Shown: piece by piece, positions 1-6,604 of the stretch
How the letters are laid out: each line of letters starts with the position of its first letter
Position numbering within the stretch: position 1 is the stretch's first letter
From: UMGS1851 sp900555605
GTDB taxonomy: Bacteria; Bacillota; Clostridia; UBA1212; UBA1255
Length of the DNA: 23,628 nt
Reading direction: 5' to 3'
Assembly (NCBI GenBank): GCA_902472555.1
Contig: CABROF010000030.1
Coordinates: 1-23,628, forward strand
Notes under the pieces: model-generated
What the model was told of the DNA's origin: nothing
What the model saw: only the letters and a program-made list of their open reading frames with translations
Database searches by the model: none
Program-made: the position numbers and the translations under genes

Positions 1-517
1 CGGAGAGGGCAGCATACCGCCTGTTTTGTTGTCTGGGGTTTCCAAAAGGGGGCTTGCCCCTTGGCACACGACTTTGCTTGCAAAGTGTAGTGTGTTATAC
101 GCACTGTCGGCGTTGCCGTGAAAATGCCGTTGCCGCCGAGGAGGTCAAGGACATTTGAAGTGCGGCAGGAAAACAGGGCTGTGATTGCGTGGCGTGGAGC
201 CGCAAGCGCAGGGCTGTTTTCATCAACAGACAGGGCGTATATGAAAGCCCCCATCTTTCGTTCTACGCTCCGACTTGTGGACAAAATGTCCCGAAGCTGT
301 GTCCACACTCCCGAAAAAACAGAAAATTTCTTCTCTCAAAATTGAAACGGGCAGAAAGCCATTTTAAGACTTGCCCGCCTTGATTGCCCATAAGCAAAGA
401 CGGGCGAGGCTGTCAACAGCGGCACATTTATGCGCCGTTCATTTTAACCGTTGACTGGATCGCCTGATTTTGCTATCTTTCTGATAAACCGGTAGTTGCA
501 GAGATGTTACAGTTCTT
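1..517. other. Gene-poor mobile-element-derived stretch
   Basis: No convincing gene is seen here. Short open frames exist on the plus strand (118-345 and 189-383), but they lack a supporting ribosome binding site and have no recognisable protein character. The stretch holds the candidate oriT (64-100), preceded by a small G-rich hairpin (46-62, AAGGGG/CCCCTT). It also has a short direct repeat, GGCGTTGCC (about 109-117) and GCCGTTGCC (about 125-133), and a 6-base inverted repeat (348-353 and 372-377). Its base composition is near half GC, unlike the AT-rich cargo genes that follow. By inference it is the non-coding part of a mobilisable or conjugative element whose transfer genes lie to the left of the window or have been lost. 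Confidence 0.5.
64..100 (+). other. Candidate MOB-V (pMV158-type) origin of transfer
   Basis: The plus strand reads GCACAC (64-69), then the inverted repeat ACTTTGC-TT-GCAAAGT (71-86), then TAGTGTG (88-94) followed directly by TTATAC (95-100). An outer pair, CACAC (65-69) and GTGTG (90-94), extends the hairpin. From established knowledge, the pMV158 oriT has the same order: GCACAC, an ACTTT..AAAGT hairpin, then the MobM nick core TAGTGTG/TTA. The predicted nick is between 94 and 95. If so, DNA to the right of 95 on the plus strand would lead during transfer. No Mob/Pre relaxase gene is visible in the window. The match is from memory and by eye, not a database alignment. Confidence 0.72.
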
Positions 518-1072
518 TTATCCCTCATGAAGCGTATCATAGTATGAATAATCAACAAGGCCGCTTATTTTATCCAATGCATACGGCTCCAATTCCTTTA
601 CCATTAAACAATCAGGATGCGGTAACTTAATTTTAGGACTTGCTTCAATTCCATATTTGTAGCTTGCTTGAAAACCGCGTGGATTATAATTGCGAGGGTT
701 GCCTTCAACAAGTATCACTTTATACCCCATACCTTTTGCCCTTTCAAACCCATATTCCAATAATTCTTTTGAAATATGCTGCCTTTGTAATTCGGTTTTT
801 ACAGCAACAGGCGTTAGCATCAACAATTCATTTTCATATTTTCCTTCAATATGAAATCGTGAAAACATTGCATATCCAATAACTTCATCATGTTCATCAA
901 CCATAATTAGTTCTAATTCGGGAAGATAGTATTTCTTTGACCGTATTTCTTTGACTAATTGTCGTACTACCTTACCTTCTTCCGGATTTTTATATTTTGC
1001 AAAAACATCTTCCACTAATTCAAGAGATGACAGAAGATATTTGTTTTCCATAGACTTTATAATTCTTTCCAT
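518..1072 (-). CDS. GNAT-family N-acetyltransferase, YhbS-like
   Basis: Predicted acyl-CoA-dependent N-acetyltransferase of 184 residues; the substrate cannot be told from sequence. The GNAT fold is supported by a central strand (LELIMVDEHDEVIGYAMFS), then LLMLTPVAVKTELQ, which matches the YhbS-type beta4 'L-x-P-x-AV' signature, and a C-terminal NPRNYNPRGFQ that resembles the family's YY/F-x-x-x-GF end. The acetyl-CoA pyrophosphate loop is degenerate: QRQHIS stands where Q/R-x-x-G-x-G/A is expected, so activity is uncertain. GAGG lies 11 bases before the ATG at 1072; a second ATG is at codon 8. It is the last of a run of small minus-strand genes and is clearly AT-rich by eye compared with the genes beyond 3300, which suggests cargo of an acquired element. 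Confidence 0.8.
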   Translation of the reverse strand: MERIIKSMENKYLLSSLELVEDVFAKYKNPEEGKVVRQLVKEIRSKKYYLPELELIMVDEHDEVIGYAMFSRFHIEGKYENELLMLTPVAVKTELQRQHISKELLEYGFERAKGMGYKVILVEGNPRNYNPRGFQASYKYGIEASPKIKLPHPDCLMVKELEPYALDKISGLVDYSYYDTLHEG

Positions 1073-1164
1073 TATTTTTGTTACCTCGAAAATTTACATT
1101 TGTGTTCGTCGGCTTTGCGTCCGGTTCAGTGATGGCTTTGCTTTCCGATTCGTCAAATCCGCAT

Positions 1165-1599
1165 TTATCTCTTAAACTTCATAGGCGTATATCTGATACC
1201 ATCAGTTAATTGTTCGCTATCCGTATCTACAAACCCCAACTTATGATAAACAGGAACTGCATACGGGGAAGAATTTACGGTAAATTCTTCATTTTCGCTA
1301 TTGTTCAAGAGATATTCCCATAAGCTTTTACCGATACCTTGTCTGTGGTACTGTGCCTTGACAAAGAAACAACAGATATGTTTTCGATTATTATTTGTAG
1401 CTATAATTCCTTTCAATTCTGCATTTTCATACGCCCCAAAAAATTCTAAGGTTTTCAAAATATCTTTGTTTTCTATAAAGCTTCTAAACGACTGTATACC
1501 CTCATCAGAATACTCAGGTGCTTCAAACTGTAAAAATGTTGTCCATATAAGTTGGATAGCATTCGTTGTTTGTTCATTATCTATTTTTCTAATTTCCAT
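1165..1599 (-). CDS. GNAT-family N-acetyltransferase
   Basis: A 144-residue single-domain GNAT enzyme, the usual size of a small family member. The acetyl-CoA binding motif is intact: CFFVKAQYHRQGIGKSLWEY, with R-Q-G-I-G-K as the pyrophosphate loop. The C-terminal AVPVYHKLGF is the common 'a-x-x-x-Y-x-x-x-GF' GNAT ending with a catalytic-type tyrosine. The N-terminus (MEIRKID) fits the first strand. A GAGG sits 10 bases before the ATG at 1599. It lies 92 bases upstream of the other GNAT gene and 65 bases downstream of the DUF3795 gene, all in the same direction. The substrate is unknown; candidates include small molecules, antibiotics or protein N-termini, and the sequence does not decide. 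Confidence 0.85.
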   Translation of the reverse strand: MEIRKIDNEQTTNAIQLIWTTFLQFEAPEYSDEGIQSFRSFIENKDILKTLEFFGAYENAELKGIIATNNNRKHICCFFVKAQYHRQGIGKSLWEYLLNNSENEEFTVNSSPYAVPVYHKLGFVDTDSEQLTDGIRYTPMKFKR

Positions 1600-1664
1600 A
1601 AGAACACCGCCTCTCTATCTACCGATTTTTTGCTCCACACAACTCCCCAATAATTGGCATTTCG

Positions 1665-2078
1665 CTATTTCAATTTTTCTTGACATTCGCTACATTTTCT
1701 ATCATGGATTGAAATAATTCCACCACATTTCGGGCAAGTATATTTTTCTTTCTGTTGCTCCATGAATATTTCTAAACCATGTTGACAAACAGATTCACTG
1801 TTTTCCATAAGGCTTGCTTGATACCGTTTGTTGTAGCTTTTTTCAAGATTTTTTATCAGCCTACATGGATATTCGGGACATTCAAAGCAATAGGATAAGG
1901 ACTTTTCTCTGATACAATCCTTTATTTTGCATTTGCGGCAATGCTCTGGCTTTCCTTGATCGCTGTTCAAGCATCCGGCACATGTTTTTTTGTGGTAACA
2001 GTGTTTATAACAAACCCTACAGTTCATTCCGCAAGGAGCAAACATAATCGCATCAATATTTTCATTAGGCATTTTCAT
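1665..2078 (-). CDS. Cysteine-rich DUF3795 protein
   Basis: A soluble cysteine-rich protein of unknown function, recognised as DUF3795-like from the opening APCGMNCRVC followed by closely spaced cysteines (YKHCYHKKTCAGC, HCRKCKIKDC, YCFECPEYPC). The C-terminus adds a separate zinc-ribbon-like pair, CPKCGG and CSEC. At least fifteen cysteines make metal binding (Zn or Fe-S) likely by inference. The frame stays open up to 2186, overlapping the preceding gene by 11 bases. The start at 2078 (MKMPNENIDA) is chosen because DUF3795 proteins normally begin just before the CGxxC motif, and an AGAAAG lies upstream of it; the SD is weak, so the start is uncertain. It belongs to the AT-rich cargo-like cluster with the two GNAT genes. 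Confidence 0.75.
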   Translation of the reverse strand: MKMPNENIDAIMFAPCGMNCRVCYKHCYHKKTCAGCLNSDQGKPEHCRKCKIKDCIREKSLSYCFECPEYPCRLIKNLEKSYNKRYQASLMENSESVCQHGLEIFMEQQKEKYTCPKCGGIISIHDRKCSECQEKLK

Positions 2079-2175
2079 AACATTTTGTCTTTCTACAAAT
2101 TTTCTTATCAAAAATTTTTTTGTATCATTTCCTGCAATGTACAGGAAATTGCACGGAGTTCTTTTCCCTCTGTGG

Positions 2176-2589
2176 CTACTTACCATAAGGCATACTTCCC
2201 CCGGCTTTTAGGTCAATTGTAAACTTATCTGAATATACCTTTTTTGCTTCTGAATGGTATTCGAGTGTAAACGTCACTTCTTTAATTATTTTCGCATAAT
2301 CAAGTGTGCAGATTTTTGATTGTTCCGGAGCCAGAACGGCATTATTAAACCCCTGCAAAGAGTCCCTATCATTTTTGATTTTATAACATTCCCTAAAATC
2401 AAAATCATACTCAAACTTTGTAATGTAAGCTGGTGACTTTCCAAAACTCTTAACAACCAAATAGAAAAAAGGATTACCAGCCTTGATTTCATCAGTATAA
2501 ACAGTAATGATAGGCCTTGTTGATTCTTCAATCATTTTATTGTTTTGATGCAAAGTGATTACAACAGTAATTACAGATATGACGGCCAA
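2176..2589 (-). CDS. Small membrane-anchored protein, start disrupted
   Basis: Family not recognised. The visible protein has a hydrophobic N-terminus (AVISVITVVITL) followed by a soluble, beta-rich-looking domain (STRPIITVYTDEI, PFFYLVVKSFGKSPAYI), so it is probably a single-pass protein with its domain on one side of the membrane. The best start signal is GGAGGTG and ATG at 2640. In that frame codon 4 is TAG (2629-2631), and the frame then continues open through a full membrane helix (TIVNIILCVLSFVLAVIS) into this protein. The start given here is a TTG at 2589 with no clear SD, which leaves only half the helix. It may therefore be a recent pseudogene, or it may be translated from an unusual start. 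Confidence 0.55.
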   Translation of the reverse strand: MAVISVITVVITLHQNNKMIEESTRPIITVYTDEIKAGNPFFYLVVKSFGKSPAYITKFEYDFDFRECYKIKNDRDSLQGFNNAVLAPEQSKICTLDYAKIIKEVTFTLEYHSEAKKVYSDKFTIDLKAGGSMPYGK

Positions 2590-2628
2590 AACAAAAGATA
2601 AAACGCAGAGAATGATATTTACAATAGT

Positions 2629-3240
2629 CTACAAATCCATATTTTCACCTCCAATCGACTCTATTTTTGGGCCTTGTTCCATCATCTTCTTTGCTGACTG
2701 CTGGAACGGTTCGGCAGTTTTCTCGTCCATCGGAACAAGCTGCCCGATCTGTCGGCAATCACGGCGGTCATATCGTCCATAGACAGTGGCTCTTGTTTTT
2801 AGTCTTTATATCCCGCAGGATAGCAAGGAACACGTTCTTGATTTTTTCAATCTCCGCTTCATGCGCGCCTATCTTCTGAGCGTTCAAAAAATGCAAGTCC
2901 TGCCTTGCTTCTGCCCGAGGTTCTGGGTGTTCTTTCATCAAATCGGATAAAGAAGCAGTTTCCATTTCTATGAGCTGGTTTCGTGCCATACCCCTTTGCC
3001 GCTGCATCTTGGAAGTAAATCCGTACCAGGCTTATCAGTCGGGGAAGCGCTTATGCTCTAACAGTCGGTTGAGAATTTCAACATCTACCGCCCCTGTCAT
3101 AAGCCTCTGACCTTCCCTCGGATAAGCCCAGTTCGGAAATATCATAGCTTTTGCGGACGCTCACAATAGACAAGTCCAGTATGTAGTCCGTTGATACCTT
3201 GAACATATCAGCGGCGCCCACAAGAATATCACTGCTGCTT
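2629..3240 (-). pseudogene. Remnant of an HTH-type regulator, multiply frameshifted
   Basis: Several minus-strand reading frames line up end to end as one broken protein. Reading leftward from 3235: SSDILVGAADMFKVSTDYIL, typical of the segment after an XRE helix-turn-helix; then TGAVDVEILNRLLEHKRFP; then LISLVRIYFQD; then MARNQLIEMETASLSDLM onward to KNVFLAILRDIKTK (2768-3007); then MDDMTAVIAD; then GQLVPMDEKTAEPFQQSAKK, ending at TAG 2629. At least five frame changes separate them, one at a CCCC run near 3034, so no intact protein can be made. The DNA-binding N-terminus is missing. Regulators of this style are common in Clostridia integrative elements (inference). Sequencing error is an alternative to real decay. 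Confidence 0.65.
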
Positions 3241-3341
3241 TTTCTTTATTGGCCTGCCTGCATTATCTAAATTTTTCTGAATATGATTTGTAAAAACGCA
3301 CATACAAAAGCAAAATTATATCATTTTTAAAACCATCAGAA

Positions 3342-4232
3342 CTATTCCCCATTGCTGCTTCCCATCAAAATTTTTGCCAACTCAGAATCCGCACTTAAAA
3401 TCACGGTTTTGCTTTCACCGGTCAGAGACGCTTTAAGGGCATCAAGCGAGCGCATAAAGGTAAAAAATTCCTGTTTGTCTGCCGTATTATAAGCCTCAGC
3501 CAGAAGCCTCATATATTCACTTTCGCCTTCTGCAACAAGCATTTCTGCCTTCACGTTTGCATCGGATATCAGAACATTGACATCCAGGTCCGCCCTATTA
3601 CGTATCTTTGTTGCCTCAGCCTTCCCCTCGGCAATATATTTCTGTGTAATCTGATTCCGCTCAGCAATCATACGCTCATAAACCGCAGACTCATTTTCAG
3701 CAGGCAAATCAAATCGCTTAATTTTAACATCCGTAATCTCAATTCCATATGTAGCAGTATACTCTTTTACCTTTTCATAGACTTTTATATTTAAATCATT
3801 CCGGCCGCCTTCAACAGTCTCAGTGATAATCTCATCCTGCTTCATAGTACCGATAATATTTTTCAATGCATTATAGATTGCAGCATCCAAACGGCTCTGA
3901 GCTTCAAGGGTAGTACCCAGTGTTCTGTAAAATGTAAGCGGATCAGAGATCTGCCAAACCACATAGCTATCCACGCTCATTGCCTTTGAGTCACTGGTCA
4001 GAACATCAGACGGCTGCAGATCATACAGCTGCACATTTTGAGGATATGTTTTTATTGTATCAATAAAAGGTATTTTAAAATGCAGACCTGCCTCAGATAC
4101 AATGTGTTCCACTTTAGAGAAGCGCAGCACCAAGGCATGCTCATCTTCTTCAACAATGTAAAATGATAATGCCGCAGTAATAATTAATAAAAGCACCGCA
4201 GCGCCAATTAATATTTTAACAGATAATTTCAT
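3342..4232 (-). CDS. hflC: HflC-like SPFH membrane protein
   Basis: SPFH/band-7 protein of 296 residues, the usual HflC length. Known family role: HflC pairs with HflK to form a large membrane cage around the FtsH protease and modulate membrane-protein turnover. Residues 7-27 form an N-terminal membrane anchor. Then come EEDEHALVLRFSKV and GLHFKIPFIDTI, the start of the SPFH domain typical of HflC, the VVWQISDPLTFY segment, and a charged coiled-coil region rich in AEGKAEATKIR and VAEGESEYMRL. A GGAGGAG lies just before the ATG at 4232, overlapping the end of hflK, and the gap to hflK is 13 bases, so the pair is cotranscribed and probably cotranslated. No ftsH is in the window. The gene ends with TAG. 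Confidence 0.9.
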   Translation of the reverse strand: MKLSVKILIGAAVLLLIITAALSFYIVEEDEHALVLRFSKVEHIVSEAGLHFKIPFIDTIKTYPQNVQLYDLQPSDVLTSDSKAMSVDSYVVWQISDPLTFYRTLGTTLEAQSRLDAAIYNALKNIIGTMKQDEIITETVEGGRNDLNIKVYEKVKEYTATYGIEITDVKIKRFDLPAENESAVYERMIAERNQITQKYIAEGKAEATKIRNRADLDVNVLISDANVKAEMLVAEGESEYMRLLAEAYNTADKQEFFTFMRSLDALKASLTGESKTVILSADSELAKILMGSSNGE

Positions 4233-4245
4233 AATTCTCCTCCAT

Positions 4246-5229
4246 TTATTTCGTAAAGCTCTCTAAAGGCAGCAGCAGTTCCGTTGTCCCGTCTGCACCA
4301 GTGTTGATATATACTTTTACGCCGGGTAAAATGCTCTCTATGGCCTCAAAGTACATGCGGCGTTTTGTAATAACCGGATTCTGCACATATTCTTTATAAA
4401 CAGCATCAAACATTGCAATCTGCTGTTTTGCTTCATTGATCCGTTTTTGTTTTAAATATTCAGCATTTTGTACAAGCTTATCCGCTTCTGCTTCTGCAGC
4501 CGGAATCTCTGAATTTTCATAAGCTCTTGCTTCATTCATCGCAGTCTCTTTTCCCTGTTTTGCAGTCTCTACCGCTTTGAAGGCTTGCGCGACTTCTTCT
4601 GTGGGCGCCTCGGCATCCTGAATTTTGACATCCAATAATTTTAATCCGATATCATACGTCTCCAATTCACTGATAATCAATTCTTTAACCACAGATTGAA
4701 TTTCAGCTTTTCTTACGGTCAAGACATCGTCTACCTTGTAGGAGCTGACAACCGTTCGAATCTGACTCTGCACTAAACTTTTCAAGATTCCCACCGGATT
4801 CTCTGAGGCAAACAGGTACTTTTCCGGATTGGAAATCTGGTATTCCACAAAAAAGTCAACATTCACAATATTAAAATCACCGGTAATCATTTTACTCTCA
4901 TTGGAAACCGTCACGGCAGTACCATCCTCTTTTGTGACAAAACCGATCTCGATTTTTTGGAATACATTTACACCTACTTTATGTACCTTCTGAATGCCAA
5001 AGGGAAGTTTAAAATGAATGCCTGCCTCTTCTGTTATTCCTGTCACTTTACCAAACGTAGTGATAACAGCATGCTGTTTTTCCTCAACCGTGTACCAGCT
5101 GCTTGTTCCAATAATAATCAATACAATAATAATAACAGCAGCAATTATAACCCGTTTCAATTTTCGCTTGTTCTCAGGCGAGAGGTCCTTAAACGGATTA
5201 CCGATATCCACTACCTTTACCTTTTCCAT
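4246..5229 (-). CDS. hflK: HflK-like SPFH membrane protein
   Basis: First gene of the hflK-hflC pair, 327 residues. A short polar N-terminus (about 27 residues) precedes one membrane helix (VIIAAVIIIVLIIIG, about 28-45). Then comes the SPFH domain: YTVEEKQHAVITTFGKV, AGIHFKLPFGIQKV, and VEYQISNPEKYLFASENP, a hallmark HflK segment. DVKIQDAEAPTEEVAQAFKA and the long Ala/Glu-rich coiled coil follow. The N-terminus is shorter than the Gly-rich one of Gram-negative HflK, as is usual in Bacillota. AGGAGAG lies about 7 bases before the ATG at 5229. A candidate promoter is at 5373-5401. The assignment to the HflK side rather than a generic stomatin rests on pairing with hflC and the segments above. 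Confidence 0.88.
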   Translation of the reverse strand: MEKVKVVDIGNPFKDLSPENKRKLKRVIIAAVIIIVLIIIGTSSWYTVEEKQHAVITTFGKVTGITEEAGIHFKLPFGIQKVHKVGVNVFQKIEIGFVTKEDGTAVTVSNESKMITGDFNIVNVDFFVEYQISNPEKYLFASENPVGILKSLVQSQIRTVVSSYKVDDVLTVRKAEIQSVVKELIISELETYDIGLKLLDVKIQDAEAPTEEVAQAFKAVETAKQGKETAMNEARAYENSEIPAAEAEADKLVQNAEYLKQKRINEAKQQIAMFDAVYKEYVQNPVITKRRMYFEAIESILPGVKVYINTGADGTTELLLPLESFTK

Positions 5230-5372
5230 CTCATTCTCTCCTATAAAAAATATTCGTCCGGCCTGTTATCGCTGAAATTTGATTTTACAAACATGCCCCG
5301 CAGCATCATATAAGTATTTTTAAGTATTTTCAGACCACTTAAAATCGCAGCAATAATACCGTAACGATCATT

Positions 5373-5401
5373 ATCATACTATACCTGAAAATTTCGCGCA
5401 A
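5373..5401 (-). promoter_or_regulatory. Candidate promoter of hflK-hflC
   Basis: On the minus strand TTGCGC (5396-5401) and TATGAT (5373-5378) are 17 bases apart, with a good -10 and a weak -35. The -35 lies 3 bases from the end of the perfect hairpin at 5404-5452, so the hairpin could insulate or affect the promoter. The untranslated leader would be about 135 bases and AT-rich. Confidence 0.4.
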
Positions 5402-5403
5402 CT

Positions 5404-5452
5404 GATAAAGGGTGGGAGCCTGCTTTTTTTCAGCAGGCTCCCACCCTTTATC
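5404..5452. repeat. Perfect 21-bp inverted repeat, GGGTGGG family
   Basis: Arms 5404-5424 and 5432-5452 are exact reverse complements, around a 7-base loop (TTTTTTC). Each arm contains AGGGTGGGAGCCTG, a variant of the core CAGGGTGGGGACCTG seen at other intergenic sites in this window. Neither strand has a run of T after the stem, so a standard intrinsic terminator is not clearly supported, although the long stem could still stop or stabilise the transcript of the upstream Cys-rich peptide gene (stop at 5470). Confidence 0.85.
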
Positions 5453-5469
5453 TTGCTCAACTTGCAAAA

Positions 5470-5613
5470 TTAGCAGCCGCAACCATTGTTGTTGCAACCA
5501 CAACCGCAGCCATTGTTGGAACCGCAGCCACAGCCGTTACCAAGAACTGCCAATACGATTAAAATGAGGATGATCCATATAATGCAATCATCATTACAAC
5601 CAAAGCAACCCAT
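5470..5613 (-). CDS. Small Cys/Gly-rich membrane peptide (47 aa)
   Basis: A short gene with strong signals: GGAGG, 8 bases, ATG at 5613, and TAA at 5470-5472. The 47-residue product begins MGCFGCNDDC, then has one strongly hydrophobic helix (IIWIILILIVLAVL, residues 11-24). It ends in a Gly/Cys/Asn repeat tail with NGCGCG and NNGCGCGCNN, closing in GCGC. Ten cysteines lie at 3, 6, 10, 28, 30, 36, 38, 40, 45 and 47. It is probably a single-pass membrane peptide with a metal-binding or disulfide-rich tail (inference). In layout it recalls small sporulation-associated peptides of the YjcZ kind, but it is not recognised as a member. It stands alone between the DUF2238-like gene and hflK, with the hairpin 5404-5452 just after it. 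Confidence 0.75.
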   Translation of the reverse strand: MGCFGCNDDCIIWIILILIVLAVLGNGCGCGSNNGCGCGCNNNGCGC

Positions 5614-5741
5614 GAGTCCTACCTCCATTATTTGTTTTGCGTTACATTTACATAATATGGCGGCCGCATAGGAGGTGTTACAAAAATAGTAAAATTAAAT
5701 CCAATAAAGGGGGGAGCTTTGTTGCTAAGGCAGGGGGCAGC

Positions 5742-6401
5742 TTATGATTGAGCAGAATGACGTTTTACATAAGTGTCAATGATGCCTGTTAAAAGAAGCT
5801 TGATGTCTTTTTTATAGTACAGGCACATAGAGAACCAGAATATAAGAGAACCGGCAAGACAGACAATAATGTCCATCATGGTGTCAGTCACGCCTGTAGC
5901 CCGCACACGCTGCGGGTCGTTATGTAAAATAAAATTGATAACAAATTCAATGATCTCCCAAAACACGGCGATCAGCATAGAAAAGGAAATACTGAAAACA
6001 GAAGCTTGACCAAAATCCCTTTGATCAAATTGTCTCCCAGGCTTTAAAATATAAAACAGAAGTAATCCAACAAAAGTAAAAAGCACGCCGGAAAGCGTGT
6101 GCATAGCCTTGTCAAGGCCTGGAAAATTATTATAACCGCGCATAGCGGTTCCGAAGGTATAAGCTACAAAGCTGAAAATATAAACTAAAAAGTTGAGTTG
6201 ATAGATAGGCCTCATGCGGCATAGACGGTAAAAAATACTCGGAATTAGTAAAAACAGCAATGATAAAAAGGTTAGGACAGAACTGTAACTATCCCTTAAA
6301 TATACGAAACGAAAGCCAATTACAAGAACTGCAAGCGAAAATGCTCCCATCACATACGGATTTAGCTTTCGAAAAACAGCCTCTCTTTTATTTTCCATCA
6401 T
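5742..6401 (-). CDS. YjdF/DUF2238-like integral membrane protein
   Basis: A 219-residue membrane protein with about six hydrophobic segments and short charged ends, basic at the C-terminus. Polar residues sit in a pattern like the DUF2238 (YjdF) family: LDKAMHTLSGVLF, then AVFWEIIEFVIN, then TGVTDTMMDIIVCLAGS. These place D, H, E and D residues in or next to membrane segments. No biochemical function is established for the family, and assignment is from pattern, not alignment. The start is at one of two adjacent ATGs (6401 or 6398); AAGGGG lies 4 to 7 bases upstream and favours the second. It has its own intergenic space on both sides, so it is probably a single-gene transcript. Confidence 0.65.
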   Translation of the reverse strand: MMENKREAVFRKLNPYVMGAFSLAVLVIGFRFVYLRDSYSSVLTFLSLLFLLIPSIFYRLCRMRPIYQLNFLVYIFSFVAYTFGTAMRGYNNFPGLDKAMHTLSGVLFTFVGLLLFYILKPGRQFDQRDFGQASVFSISFSMLIAVFWEIIEFVINFILHNDPQRVRATGVTDTMMDIIVCLAGSLIFWFSMCLYYKKDIKLLLTGIIDTYVKRHSAQS

Positions 6402-6506
6402 GTTGCCCCTTCTTCACCTAAACTTGCTCTTTCGTCTTTTTACATGAAACCACCATCCCGGCGGTACTGTACCGGACGGAGATAAGTCCGAACAAACTCC
6501 TGCCAT

Positions 6507-6565
6507 ATAAGCTCCTACCTTGCTCTTCTAAATATATAAGCCCCTACCCTGCATACCCAGCAGGG
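6507..6565. repeat. Intergenic GC-rich repeat pair with hairpin
   Basis: Two related copies lie in direct orientation 29 bases apart: ATAAGCTCCTACCTTG (6507-6522) and ATAAGCCCCTACCCTG (6536-6551). They resemble the ATAAGCAGGGCCCCACCCTG units near 18300. The second copy forms a small hairpin, CCCTGC (6547-6552) with GCAGGG (6560-6565). The stretch lies between the DUF47 gene and the DUF2238-like gene (6402-6604, no gene). A separate 13-base palindrome, CGGTA-CTG-TACCG, sits at 6462-6474. Confidence 0.55.
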
Positions 6566-6604
6566 CCGGCCGGATTACAGAAACAGCACAAATTTACTTG
6601 CATA

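Noticed and set aside
118..345. Plus-strand frame of 75 codons near the oriT
   Set aside because: No SD, and overlapping frames are open too. The translation has no domain character; the DNA itself looks like conserved non-coding mobile-element sequence.
348..377. Six-base inverted repeat CGGGCA/TGCCCG
   Set aside because: The arms are too short and the loop too long (18 bases) to call a functional hairpin.
2176..2640. Stop-codon reassignment (TAG read as an amino acid)
   Set aside because: TAG ends several intact genes in this window (for example hflC and dCMP deaminase), so a general recoding is not supported.
5404..5452. Ordinary intrinsic terminator
   Set aside because: The stem is perfect but no T-run follows on either strand, and the same core motif occurs between divergent promoters elsewhere.
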